A stretch of 64,000 nt of DNA from Lachnospiraceae bacterium (lineage in GTDB: Bacteria; Bacillota; Clostridia; Lachnospirales; Lachnospiraceae): the NCBI GenBank assembly GCA_015057825.1, contig SVDN01000001.1:129428-193427 (forward strand), given 5' to 3'. Each line of letters starts with the position of its first letter. Within the stretch, counting starts at the first letter, position 1. This document shows, piece by piece, positions 51,686-60,177 of this stretch. Both the position numbers and the translations under genes were made by a program. Below the pieces are notes generated by a model. It saw nothing but the letters and a program-made list of their open reading frames with translations. It was not told where the DNA came from and did not search any database.

Positions 51686-52629
51686 GATGTGTCTACCTCC
51701 TTAATATTAAGTATTGCGTATAACTGTGTAGCTACATACTCGGCAAGTTTAACAGGGACTGCATTACCAATCTGCTTATACTTACTTGTCAAGTCACCAT
51801 AAAACTCTAAATTGCGTGGGAACGTCTGAATTACTGCTGCTTCACGCCAACTAAATCTTCTTGTAATTCCATTTTTGCCAAATTCCCATTGATCAGTTCC
51901 AAGTTTTACCATATCAGGAGACCCCGGATGTAAAGTCACTTGTTTTGCCATAGCTGGAATAGTATAAGACATTTCATCCCAACCACGTTTTCTATTTCGT
52001 GACATAAATCTTGAAGAATATGGTGCATTACATACATCATCAGGATCAGGTTCCGGCATTCCCGCGAGAGCCTCTCGCATTGTGGTATGCATATTCTTAG
52101 GCACGGGTATTTCAAAGTGTCTAATATTCAAATCTTTTCTAAAGCCACAGATAATAACGCGTTCTCTATCCTGTGGAACACCAAAATCTCTAGCATTCAC
52201 GAGTTGATAAAACACGTCATATCCGCATTCCGAAAACTCTGCGATAATTGCATCTATGATTTTTCCATCTCCCATTGTTAGGAGACCTTTCACATTTTCA
52301 CCTACAAAAATAAGCGGTTTCTTTTCTTTAACAATTCGTACATAATGCTTATATAGCACATTTCTTGAATCATCAATTTTACGAGGACCGCTCAACGAAA
52401 ACCCCTGGCATGGAAATCCACCCAGAATAATGTCAGAATCTGGAATTTGCGAAACATCCACCTTTGAAATATCTCCGCAAACAACCTTTGCTCTGCTCCA
52501 GTTCTGATGAGTTTTACAAGCGTCCTTGTCAAAATCGTTTGCCCAGATTGTTTTAAAGCCAGCCCTTTCAAATCCCATATCGAGACCACCAGCTCCACAA
52601 AACAAGCTCACTGCCGTAAATTCTCTCAT
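51631..52629 (-). CDS. DNA (cytosine-5) methyltransferase of the HaeIII-like system
   Basis: 332 residues. SLFCGAGGLDMGFERAGF (SAM loop), GGFPCQGFSLSG (catalytic PCQ), VGENVKGLL (ENV) and a terminal GNAVPVKL. ATG 52629 is chosen for AAAGGAG 8 nt upstream. Protects host sites from the neighbouring nuclease. Confidence 0.95.
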   Translation of the reverse strand: MREFTAVSLFCGAGGLDMGFERAGFKTIWANDFDKDACKTHQNWSRAKVVCGDISKVDVSQIPDSDIILGGFPCQGFSLSGPRKIDDSRNVLYKHYVRIVKEKKPLIFVGENVKGLLTMGDGKIIDAIIAEFSECGYDVFYQLVNARDFGVPQDRERVIICGFRKDLNIRHFEIPVPKNMHTTMREALAGMPEPDPDDVCNAPYSSRFMSRNRKRGWDEMSYTIPAMAKQVTLHPGSPDMVKLGTDQWEFGKNGITRRFSWREAAVIQTFPRNLEFYGDLTSKYKQIGNAVPVKLAEYVATQLYAILNIKEVDTSWRLEYRLRTEKRSSMLA

Positions 52630-52748
52630 CGACAACTCTCCTTTATTTTATTATACTATGTTGTTTCACCCATAGTCGGTCGTACAACACTTATTATTAT
52701 ACTATATCTAGTAATTAATATCCACATATTAAATAAATATTGTGTTTT

Positions 52749-53534
52749 TTATCTATTCAATATCTCATACAAATCCTTATCCAAATACAGCTTTATTATG
52801 CCATCCGCATCTATATCGCCGAATCCTTTGTAATACTCTTCTGCCACGCCTCCGGCGATCGCTCCGAAAGTATCGCTGTCGCAATGTATGCTGTAGATGT
52901 TTCGCATAAATGTTTCGTAATCACTGCTCTCATAGAAGCATCTCATGGCCGCCGGCACGCTGTCCTGACAGCTTTCGCTCCATATGTAGCGCGGTCTTAT
53001 TTCATCCAGGCTATATCCTATGCTGTACTCGTAATCTTCCTTCGGATACTCCGACAGGACATATTCATATATTTCTTCTTTTGTCTTGCCCTGTTTTGCC
53101 ATCCATATGCATGTGGCTGTTACCACGGCACCTTTTACTCCTTCCGGGTGATTGTGGGTTACTTCCGCGGTTTTTGCTGCCATTTCCTGCATCTCTTTGT
53201 AATCACCAAAGTATTCTCCCACAAATGCTACACGCATCGCCGAGCCGTTACCCCAACTGTTGTATGGCATGTGCTTTTCTCCCATAATCCATTTGCCAAA
53301 TCTGCCGCCGTAGCCGCTGTCCGGATACTTGCGACCTATTTCCACCATTGTTTTCACAAGGTCTGCATTATCCAATATTGCTTTCTTTATCGCCAGAGTC
53401 ATTACCGTGTCATCCGTAAACCCGGCTCTGTTATTTGCTAAAATCGGGACATTCTTCCAATCCAAATCCGCCGGTCTTACAAACTCGTACTGTGCTCCCA
53501 AAATATCTCCCAAAACTGCTCCTTTTATAGCCAT
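52749..53534 (-). CDS. ADP-ribosylglycohydrolase family protein
   Basis: 261 residues. AGFTDDTVMT and HCDSDTFGAIAGG are the two magnesium-binding motifs; GAVLGDILGAQYE lies at the start. Removes ADP-ribose from proteins or nucleic acids. A macrodomain protein at 60169-60693 could handle related products. Confidence 0.92.
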   Translation of the reverse strand: MAIKGAVLGDILGAQYEFVRPADLDWKNVPILANNRAGFTDDTVMTLAIKKAILDNADLVKTMVEIGRKYPDSGYGGRFGKWIMGEKHMPYNSWGNGSAMRVAFVGEYFGDYKEMQEMAAKTAEVTHNHPEGVKGAVVTATCIWMAKQGKTKEEIYEYVLSEYPKEDYEYSIGYSLDEIRPRYIWSESCQDSVPAAMRCFYESSDYETFMRNIYSIHCDSDTFGAIAGGVAEEYYKGFGDIDADGIIKLYLDKDLYEILNR

Positions 53535-53624
53535 AGCTATCGCCTCCTTCTATATTTACCATTATAAATTACCGACTGTCCTTTTTCACGGACAAGTCCG
53601 AATAGCTTTAAAAGAGTGCTTTCA

Positions 53625-54335
53625 TCATTTCTTTTTCTTTTTTCTCAGCACATTAAGGATATCATTAACATTGTCCTTATTTACTACTCCCGGTTTTTCG
53701 TCCTGATAATTTAAAAGTATCTCCTTATTATCCACTTCAGCTTTACGCACATTGTCGTACATTTTTTCATAATCTCCGCTTTTCAATGCTGTCTCTATAA
53801 ACTGCCTTACCTCTTCTTCTAGGGCTTCATAAGATCCATATAAATCAGTTACAGCTTTTTTTATCATATCTAATGTCAGAGGTTCTCCCATTTTTTTCTG
53901 TTCCAGCAACACACCTATTACATCGGAACGGTCGTATTTATACTTTCTTCCGGACTTTAGTTTCATTGCAACCAGATATTCTCCACTTATTGTCCTAAAT
54001 GTTACAACATTGGAATAAGTACGATAATACTTTGCATAATTCTCAATTTTAGGCGTATATGAGTCCGTTCTTATGAAGTCTGTATTCATCCATCCGTTAG
54101 GAAGATTGAATTTATCTCCGACATAATTTATTGCTTCTTTCATTGAAGATGATGCATTTATTATTGCATCCATATCATAAGTCATTGCGCGAAAACCATA
54201 ATTAATAACAACAGCTGCTCCACCTATCAAAATTATTTCGGCAGGAACTGTTTTCCCCGAGCGTTTTCTATATTCCTTTGCTATTTCTTTCAAATAAGCA
54301 TCCATATTTTTCCTTGTAAACTCTTTCTCAGACAA
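53625..54335 (-). CDS. Nucleotidyltransferase-like protein (DUF6036/AbiEii-like), candidate toxin
   Basis: 236 residues. EIILIGGAAVVINYGFRAMT then YDMDAIIN gives the GG..x(n)..DxD pattern of nucleotidyltransferases, followed by a helical domain (KLKSGRKYKYDRSDVIGVLL). The Lys-rich tail ends RKKKKK. Overlaps the HTH gene by 8 nt. Such pairs act as type IV-like toxin-antitoxin or abortive-infection modules. Confidence 0.8.
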   Translation of the reverse strand: MSEKEFTRKNMDAYLKEIAKEYRKRSGKTVPAEIILIGGAAVVINYGFRAMTYDMDAIINASSSMKEAINYVGDKFNLPNGWMNTDFIRTDSYTPKIENYAKYYRTYSNVVTFRTISGEYLVAMKLKSGRKYKYDRSDVIGVLLEQKKMGEPLTLDMIKKAVTDLYGSYEALEEEVRQFIETALKSGDYEKMYDNVRKAEVDNKEILLNYQDEKPGVVNKDNVNDILNVLRKKKKK

Positions 54336-54900
54336 CGTTTCTTACCTCGCTCTCGATTATGTTAAATCTTTTAAACTCGGGAATCGCCTCTTTTTCAGCC
54401 TCACGCAACGGCTTTTCTGATTTCATGACTTCGCTTGTGATAAGCACACTCGAAGGATATATCGGTTTTTCAAGTTTATGCGTTCTTATATCATCATAAT
54501 TTGTGCACATTGGGACATCATTTTCTCTTGACAAGTAATCAATCATTGCCAATAAATACAACGCCTCCGGATACCAACGCCTATTGTAAAGTTTCCTTAT
54601 TTCGTCCTTTTCCAGTACATCGATCATAAACTCAACATCGCCCATGTCTTTTACATAATGACAAATATTACTTTTATATGTTTCAAAAGGTGCGCGATAT
54701 TCCTTCATTTCCGACTCTAATATTTCTTCCACCGTCAGGCGCAGTGATTTTGCGATTTTATACAGTGTTCCGGCTGCGCATTTTTCAAGCGCGGCTTTGC
54801 CCGTACATATGTCACTTATTGTGGCTTGCGGTACACCGCATTCTTTACTTAGGCGGTACATCGAAATATTTAATTCATCCAATCTATCTTTAATTATCAT
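54328..54900 (-). CDS. XRE-type HTH regulator, partner of the nucleotidyltransferase
   Basis: 190 residues. MIIKDRLDELNISMYRLSKE then CGVPQATISDICTGKAALEK forms the helix-turn-helix; the C-terminal half has no recognised domain but is conserved in size with AbiEi-like antitoxins. Autoregulation is supported by a palindrome inside its own promoter. Confidence 0.85.
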   Translation of the reverse strand: MIIKDRLDELNISMYRLSKECGVPQATISDICTGKAALEKCAAGTLYKIAKSLRLTVEEILESEMKEYRAPFETYKSNICHYVKDMGDVEFMIDVLEKDEIRKLYNRRWYPEALYLLAMIDYLSRENDVPMCTNYDDIRTHKLEKPIYPSSVLITSEVMKSEKPLREAEKEAIPEFKRFNIIESEVRNVV

Positions 54901-54921
54901 AGCGTCATTCTCCTTTATTTA

Positions 54922-54950
54922 ATTATATCGGTCAACCGATGTAATTGCAA
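54922..54950 (-). promoter_or_regulatory. Self-regulated promoter of the HTH-nucleotidyltransferase pair
   Basis: TTGCAA (54950-54945) and TATAAT (54927-54922) with a 17-bp spacer that contains the perfect palindrome ATCGGTCAACCGAT (54927-54940). Confidence 0.75.
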
Positions 54951-54981
54951 CAAGATTTTGATTGAAGGCTTATTTCTTGTT

Positions 54982-55023
54982 CGAACATTAGTTCTTGACT
55001 TATCACATCTCCGGTCTTATAAT
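54982..55023 (+). promoter_or_regulatory. LexA-type promoter
   Basis: TTGACT (54995-55000) and TATAAT (55018-55023), spacer 17 bp. CGAACATTAGTTCT (54982-54995) overlaps the -35 and matches the Gram-positive LexA box CGAAC-N4-GTTCG at all but the last base. Confidence 0.7.
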
Positions 55024-55056
55024 TTACTTACATCACTTTTCGGAAGGAGGTTTATT

Positions 55057-55335
55057 ATGTCGGCAACTATCCATATTCAGCCAACTTTGGACGTTATTTG
55101 TCAGCACAAAAAAGACGGCACTATCATACCGCTTAAGATCCGCCTCCAAGACGAAGACGGCGAATATCAAGTTTACAAGATTAAGTCTTACCGCTGCAAC
55201 AACCTTTCGAAAGTAGTTAATCCCAAACTTACACCGGTGCTTGTTTTTGAATGCAAGATCAACTGCTTTGAAAGAGAGCGGCTTGTAAGGATTTCTTATA
55301 GTTTTAATGACGGGCTGTGGAAGGTGTTGGCATAA
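55057..55335 (+). CDS. 92-residue protein under an SOS-type promoter
   Basis: MSATIHIQPTLDVICQHKKD then IIPLKIRLQDEDGEYQVYKI and a C-terminal FNDGLWKVLA. A soluble, beta-rich protein; no family named with confidence. GGAAGGAGG precedes the ATG. LexA-controlled Firmicutes operons often carry such a small protein near error-prone polymerases, though none is adjacent here. Confidence 0.75.
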   Translation: MSATIHIQPTLDVICQHKKDGTIIPLKIRLQDEDGEYQVYKIKSYRCNNLSKVVNPKLTPVLVFECKINCFERERLVRISYSFNDGLWKVLA

Positions 55336-55364
55336 AAAATCCGCCTCGCTTATCGCAAGACGGA
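55334..55364 (-). terminator. Terminator of DUF4143 ATPase 3
   Basis: On the minus strand TCCGTCTTGC and GCGAGGCGGA pair over 10 bp with two G-U pairs, followed by six T. It overlaps the end of the convergent SOS gene. Confidence 0.7.
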
Positions 55365-55377
55365 TTAATACTTTTGA

Positions 55378-56643
55378 TTAATCTTTCAGCATATTTATCG
55401 GTACAACATTTACTCCATCATCCCTTTGATAGCATGGTCCAACTGCAGTTAATACCATTAAAAACGAAGGTGACGGCTCATCACTTTTTTGCTCAATTTT
55501 GTTCTTCAATCTTTTCAATGAACTTGCGCCTTCTTCAACAAGTTTGTCGCCACCCAATTTTATTTCTATAGCTCCCCATCTTCCGTCCTCCAAATGCACA
55601 ACTGCATCGCATTCAAGTCCCGTATTATCTCTGTAATGTCTGACCTCGCCTTGGTGAGCCATTGCATAAACCGACAAATCACGTACAGCCATATCTTCAA
55701 AGAACAGACCCATGGTGTTTAAGTCATTCATCAAATCATTTGGCGAAATGTTTAATGCCCTGCATCCTATTGACGTATCCACAAAATGTCTTGTTGGTGT
55801 TTGTCTAATGGATGTTTTTGAGCGGATATTTGGATTCCAAGCTTCCAAATCATCTAATATGTAAATATCATTCAAAGCCTCAACGTAATCATCATATGTT
55901 TTACTATCAAGTGTGCGTTCATTATTTCCCCGCACATCTGCCATAATTAATTCCTTACTTGCCTCTGAGGAGATGTTTCTAGCATAGCTTTTTACTATCA
56001 TTTTCATTATTTCAGGCTTTTTATTTCTAAATTTTTCGTTTTCGGAATCTTCAAAAATAAAAAGACTGTTGTAGTAGTTTCGTGTTATATCCAAAGCAAT
56101 TTCCCGTTCTTGCCCTATTGCAATAGGCCAACCACCTCTACATATGTAAAACGCTACATCATCAAGAGTATGTTCCTCGTTCATTTGTATCTGCGAAATT
56201 GGCTTGCCTTCAAACAAGTCAATCAAGGACATCTCTCCCGTTGATTCTCCGGATTCAAAGAGAGTCATAGACTTCATCTTTATAGGTGTAATGCGACCGG
56301 CTCCCGAATGATGAATTTTGGTTTTATCAGCCGGTGTAGAACTTCCCGTTAGAATATATTTCCCAAAAACATATTCCTTATCAAGATCTTCCTTAACGTA
56401 ATTCCAAATGTCGGGCACTTTCTGCCATTCATCAATCATCCTCGGCGTTTCACCATTAAGGGTGGCTGCCGGATTCATTTGTGCAATGCTGATTGCTTGC
56501 TGTGTATTTAAACGCAGTACACTTTTCTGGTATCTTAAAGACGTAGTTGTCTTGCCACAAAATTTAGGGCCCGCAACGAGAACTGCCCCCGATGATTTGA
56601 GTGCTCTCGGAATAAGCTTATCTGCATATCTTTCGTAATACAT
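55378..56643 (-). CDS. AAA ATPase with DUF4143 C-terminal domain (copy 3)
   Basis: 421 residues. Walker A GPKFCGKTT, Walker B RMIDEWQKVPDIWN, sensor ILTGSSTPADKTKIHHSG, and C-terminal LECDAVVHLEDGRWGAIEIK. It is closest in this window to the copy at 8308-9585: both share ISPNDLMNDL/GPNDLINDL, TRYFVD/TRHFVD and the PD-(D/E)xK end. Its promoter is built from four 23-bp repeats. GGAGG precedes the ATG. Confidence 0.88.
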   Translation of the reverse strand: MYYERYADKLIPRALKSSGAVLVAGPKFCGKTTTSLRYQKSVLRLNTQQAISIAQMNPAATLNGETPRMIDEWQKVPDIWNYVKEDLDKEYVFGKYILTGSSTPADKTKIHHSGAGRITPIKMKSMTLFESGESTGEMSLIDLFEGKPISQIQMNEEHTLDDVAFYICRGGWPIAIGQEREIALDITRNYYNSLFIFEDSENEKFRNKKPEIMKMIVKSYARNISSEASKELIMADVRGNNERTLDSKTYDDYVEALNDIYILDDLEAWNPNIRSKTSIRQTPTRHFVDTSIGCRALNISPNDLMNDLNTMGLFFEDMAVRDLSVYAMAHQGEVRHYRDNTGLECDAVVHLEDGRWGAIEIKLGGDKLVEEGASSLKRLKNKIEQKSDEPSPSFLMVLTAVGPCYQRDDGVNVVPINMLKD

Positions 56644-56663
56644 AGAATTCCTCCTTCACTATC

Positions 56664-56692
56664 ATCTTAATACAAATTCCCGAGATTTTCAA
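56664..56692 (-). promoter_or_regulatory. Promoter of ATPase 3
   Basis: TTGAAA (56692-56687) and TAAGAT (56669-56664) with a 17-bp spacer. The -35 is part of the nearest repeat unit. Confidence 0.6.
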
Positions 56693-56767
56693 TATTAAAT
56701 TCCTTAAATTTTCAATTATTAATTCCCGAGATTTTCAATTTTTCATTCCGTAAATTTTCAATTCGAG
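56676..56767 (-). repeat. Four tandem 23-bp repeats upstream of ATPase 3
   Basis: Units start at 56676, 56699, 56722 and 56745. The unit reads ATTCC-NNNN-ATTTTCAATTNTN in plus-strand sense; the variable four bases alternate CGAG, TTAA, CGAG, GTAA, so alternate units are more alike than neighbours. No match to the 23-bp unit at 8089. Confidence 0.85.
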
Positions 56768-56900
56768 AAAATTGCACAAATTCCTTATCCCTATATATAG
56801 GCAATTTTAACGAAGGTTTTTCTATTAGCCTTCGTCAACTTTCTTGCGGATTTTGTTTTATTTGTCCGCCTTTTCCACATCTTTTTATTTTGCTTTTGAT

Positions 56901-56973
56901 TATAATTGTCTTATAGAAATTAAGAAACTGAATGCAGTCGTGCGGATCCGTAAGGATTTTTATCGACTGCATT
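56901..56973 (+). promoter_or_regulatory. Structured leader of the DUF2798 gene
   Basis: TATAAT at 56901-56906 is followed by a leader with a perfect 10-bp stem AATGCAGTCG / CGACTGCATT (56931-56940, 56964-56973) enclosing a second small hairpin ATCC-GTAA-GGAT, then ATTTTT. It may attenuate the gene. Matches no known RNA family I can name. Confidence 0.4.
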
Positions 56974-57015
56974 ATTTTTAGCTGTGACTTATATTCAAAG
57001 AAAGGACTTATAATT

Positions 57016-57492
57016 ATGCCAAAGAATAGATTACAAGAAACGATTTTCACAATCATGATGGTTATTGTCATGGTTTACGGTATGGTTTTTTACAACATCA
57101 CTATCGCAAAGGGTGCTTTCAGCACCGGCACATTTTTAGAAGTTTTTGCCGAGCTTCCTCTTATGTGCCTCATCGCTTTTGTTATTGATACGCTTATTGC
57201 CGGACCTGTTGCGCAGAAGCTTTCGAAAACAATCGTGGCTTCAAGGACTTCCAAGCCGATTTTTATGGTGCTTGCCATCTCGATTTTCTCTATCATGCTT
57301 ATGTGTCCGATGATGAGTTTTTCGGCAACCCTCATCCACCACGGTGGTCTTAACGCCGACACTCTTGCCAACTGGGGTCGCGCTATTTTAATCAATCTAC
57401 CTATGGCCTTTGGTTGGCAGCTGTTGGTAGCGGGACCTATTGTCAGAAAGATTTTCGGGACAATTGTGGCAAAACATACTGTTAATGCGTGA
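57016..57492 (+). CDS. DUF2798 four-helix membrane protein
   Basis: 158 residues: FTIMMVIVMVYGMVFYNI, then ELPLMCLIAFVIDTLIAGPVA and a repeat of the same half near residue 120 (LPMAFGWQLLVAGPIVRKI). The family is an inner-membrane protein of unknown function; its two halves are internally repeated. ATG 57016 (MPKNRLQ) has AAAGGAC upstream. Confidence 0.85.
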   Translation: MPKNRLQETIFTIMMVIVMVYGMVFYNITIAKGAFSTGTFLEVFAELPLMCLIAFVIDTLIAGPVAQKLSKTIVASRTSKPIFMVLAISIFSIMLMCPMMSFSATLIHHGGLNADTLANWGRAILINLPMAFGWQLLVAGPIVRKIFGTIVAKHTVNA

Positions 57493-57509
57493 TTGTTATT
57501 TACATTCTA

Positions 57510-57546
57510 AAATAGCAGGGCACATTAAAGCGTCCCTGCTATTTTT
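57510..57546. terminator. Bidirectional terminator
   Basis: AAATAGCAGGG and CCCTGCTATTT, an 11-bp perfect stem, loop of 13 nt, then TTT. Between the DUF2798 gene and the convergent gene at 57563. Confidence 0.88.
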
Positions 57547-57562
57547 GTTTAAAAACTACAAA

Positions 57563-59212
57563 TTATTCGTTTTCATTTTCGCATAAAAGCTCATTACAAT
57601 ACTCATAGAATTCATCATTTGTAGCAATAGCCTTAATCAACGCAACAACTGAATCTTGCGTAGCTTTCACTCGTACCATTGGGTAATATCTAGCGTAGCT
57701 TTCTTTGTCATTCTCCATATCATCAAATATTTTTTCCCAATCCTTATCTCTAAGCAAAAGATACTTGTTCTGATACACTAAAAACTTATATCTCTCTTTC
57801 AAGCTCGATTCCATTAATTCTTTGTAATCTTTTTCATCTACAAGATTATTGTAAAAAGAAAAGTATCTTTTTATTTCTTTTTCCATATGCGGCTCTATAG
57901 TGTTTCCCTTTTTGTATGTGATTAAATCATCATAATCCGGAATATCATAATTTTCCCTGTCATTGCTAATTTTTTCCGCTTGATGATTGATTAACCCTCT
58001 AACAAGATCGGATGGATCAAAATCAGAAAACCGGTCTTTATCCGTGTTCGGTTTATCCTCTGTTGAGCCGTTTTCATATGTCTTTTTTTTGCCTAAGCAA
58101 GCGTCAATAATCATATCTGTATCACATTTATCGCCTATATGATTTTTCAAAACTTTTCTAATAGTTTCTAATGGTATATATCTATCAACTCTTGGATTCT
58201 TTAACCCCGCCAGCATAAACTGTGCCATAAGCGTATATACACTATATGTTCCTGAAGCGTCCTGATCAATATCCGTTGGTTCGGAACAGTCTTTTTCCTT
58301 TATATGAAGCTTTGAATCCATAACGATTTTCACAAATTTCTCATACTGCTTATTATCATCTTTTTCAAATTTTATGTATTGAAATATCTTATCAAATTCG
58401 AATCCCCATAACATATAATTATGGAATTGCCCAGTAAATCCTATTTGATTCACGGTATATTCGCCAAGTCTTTTTCTCCAATACTCGTCAAAAGCCTCAC
58501 TCGAAAAATTGTCTCTAATTAGCTTCCCAAAATTCGCATCATGATTTATAAGTACCAGACTTATAAAAATTTTCAGTCTTTCACATTCTGTTAAATTTAT
58601 TTCCCTAAGTCTTGCAATCAGCTTATCAGGGACACATGCAACAGGAAGATCAATCGGTTGCTCCAACACTCTGTTTGCCAATTCTACCGCCTTTATACAT
58701 TGACCGCGTGTAATGTCGCCATGGACATATGCTTTTTCCCCAAGTCTTGATTCTATCAGGCACGCCACAGCCAGCAAGTAGATATGATAACTCTTTCCTT
58801 GCGTCTTCATATACCAAACATTATATATATCGTCATAGGTATTTCCGAACCTTTTTTCCGATTCCTCACTATCAAAATAGTTTGAAACCTTATAAATCAT
58901 CGCTTCATTGCATTCCGGATTAAATTCATCTTCGGAAAACAATTCTCTAGGAAGGTAGTAATTTTCTGCCACACTCATATCATCATAGTTTCCGGAAGTT
59001 CTCCATCCGAGTTTTTCACCATTTTTCCACTCATTTGAGTGAAAACGTTCTCTTGTTTTTATAAGGCAAAATATATCGGCTCCGTGAATAAACTCTCTGC
59101 TTTTTTCCGCTAGCGGAAAAACCTGCATTAACTTCAGCGATTCATTATATACTTTCTCCCAATCCTCCTTTGTAACCGATTTTGCAATATCCAATCTTAT
59201 ACCTACGCCCAT
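57563..59212 (-). CDS. Large unknown protein, 549 residues
   Basis: Starts MGVGIRLDIAKSVTKEDWEK; GGAGGTGC precedes ATG 59212. Soluble, acidic, mostly helical, with internal segments YLLAVACLIESRLGEKAYVHG and HGDITRGQCIKAVELAN. No motif of known catalysis was found. The gene is about 45 nt after an HTH gene, with which it probably forms an operon; HTH-plus-large-unknown pairs are common in defence islands. Confidence 0.75.
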   Translation of the reverse strand: MGVGIRLDIAKSVTKEDWEKVYNESLKLMQVFPLAEKSREFIHGADIFCLIKTRERFHSNEWKNGEKLGWRTSGNYDDMSVAENYYLPRELFSEDEFNPECNEAMIYKVSNYFDSEESEKRFGNTYDDIYNVWYMKTQGKSYHIYLLAVACLIESRLGEKAYVHGDITRGQCIKAVELANRVLEQPIDLPVACVPDKLIARLREINLTECERLKIFISLVLINHDANFGKLIRDNFSSEAFDEYWRKRLGEYTVNQIGFTGQFHNYMLWGFEFDKIFQYIKFEKDDNKQYEKFVKIVMDSKLHIKEKDCSEPTDIDQDASGTYSVYTLMAQFMLAGLKNPRVDRYIPLETIRKVLKNHIGDKCDTDMIIDACLGKKKTYENGSTEDKPNTDKDRFSDFDPSDLVRGLINHQAEKISNDRENYDIPDYDDLITYKKGNTIEPHMEKEIKRYFSFYNNLVDEKDYKELMESSLKERYKFLVYQNKYLLLRDKDWEKIFDDMENDKESYARYYPMVRVKATQDSVVALIKAIATNDEFYEYCNELLCENENE

Positions 59213-59257
59213 CTTTTGCACCTCCAACTTAAATGTCTATTGGACATATAGAAGAAA

Positions 59258-59620
59258 TTATGCAACTGTTTTATGCATAATTGTAATGTAAGCGTAAAGT
59301 CTTCTGTACAAAGGATCGTCAACATTCATGCATCTATACTTTCTATTTCCTACCAGCAAAGCATCAACCGGAACACGAAACAGTTCGCTCAAAGCGTATA
59401 TATTATCAATCGTCGGAAGACTTCTTCCATCAAACCAATGATAAACACTTTGAGGCGTTCCCAAGCCCAAAAACTTTTGGATATCTTTTACTGTCATTCC
59501 ATTAATTCGCATAAGACATTTGATATTTTGGCCTGTTTTTGCTATATCAATCTTAGGATACGCCGGTTTTACTCTGTTTTTTTCCACATAATCGTTGTTA
59601 ATAATCTTGCTCACGCACAT
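59258..59620 (-). CDS. XRE-type HTH protein, 120 residues
   Basis: An HTH domain spans residues 30-90: MRINGMTVKDIQKFLGLGTP then QSVYHWFDGRSLPTIDNIYA. The N-terminus has a basic region and the C-terminus RRLYAYITIMHK. GGGAGA precedes the ATG. Likely regulator of the 57563-59212 gene. Confidence 0.85.
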   Translation of the reverse strand: MCVSKIINNDYVEKNRVKPAYPKIDIAKTGQNIKCLMRINGMTVKDIQKFLGLGTPQSVYHWFDGRSLPTIDNIYALSELFRVPVDALLVGNRKYRCMNVDDPLYRRLYAYITIMHKTVA

Positions 59621-59734
59621 TTAATGCTCTCCCTTTCGCACATAAAACCTCACATCTGCATTTTAAAATGCCGTTATGGGCTTTGTCATTGTATTTGTAA
59701 TATAAAATACTATTCAATGCTGTCTTAAAATGGC

Positions 59735-59761
59735 AAAAAAAGAAGCCGCAACTGCGACTTC
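59735..59761 (-). terminator. Terminator of the Phd-like antitoxin gene
   Basis: Minus-strand GAAGTCGCA, loop GT, TGCGGCTTC (one G-U pair), then seven T. Confidence 0.85.
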
Positions 59762-59798
59762 CGTTTTTACATAAATCTTTATTTCAATTCTTGCATTA

Positions 59799-60038
59799 TC
59801 ACGGTTTATTCGCCCCAATAATCAATTGATTCCTGCGTTCTGCCCGACTGTCCAAAAATTTTCTGCGTACAATCTGCGAATATTCAAGTTCTTTCTCAAT
59901 TTCATCAAGTTCTTGCATGTTTATCATTGCTATTTGACCATGACCATTTTTTGTAAGGTATACCCTACTTCCATATTTAACATCTTTTACAACATTTGTG
60001 TAGTTTCTTAGTTCTGAAATCGGTTTAATGTTTGGCAT
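59799..60038 (-). CDS. Phd/YefM-family antitoxin, apparently orphan
   Basis: 79 residues: IKPISELRNYTNVVKDVKYG then VYLTKNGHGQIAMINMQELD is the Phd/YefM fold. It normally precedes a RelE/YoeB toxin gene, but no such ORF follows: a terminator lies 38 nt after its stop. AGAGGGGTGCTATT precedes the ATG. Confidence 0.85.
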   Translation of the reverse strand: MPNIKPISELRNYTNVVKDVKYGSRVYLTKNGHGQIAMINMQELDEIEKELEYSQIVRRKFLDSRAERRNQLIIGANKP

Positions 60039-60135
60039 AATAGCACCCCTCTCTATTCTATATAGTTTAATTATAGAATATGATCAAATCATTTGCAGCA
60101 TAATTTGTAGATAAATTTTACAGCACCTTGTGGCT

Positions 60136-60177
60136 CTACTTTAGAAAACCGGTCCAAGTACCGGTTTTCTAAAGTAG
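60136..60177. repeat. 18-bp perfect inverted repeat at the macrodomain stop
   Basis: CTACTTTAGAAAACCGGT and its exact complement flank a 6-nt loop. It includes the stop codon of the macrodomain gene. There is no T-run on either side, so termination is doubtful; it may be a protein-binding site or processed hairpin. Confidence 0.75.

Noticed and set aside
52740..53441. A 233-codon ORF antisense to the ADP-ribosylglycohydrolase gene
   Set aside because: The minus-strand gene has both metal motifs and a normal length; the plus reading is cysteine- and histidine-rich shadow.
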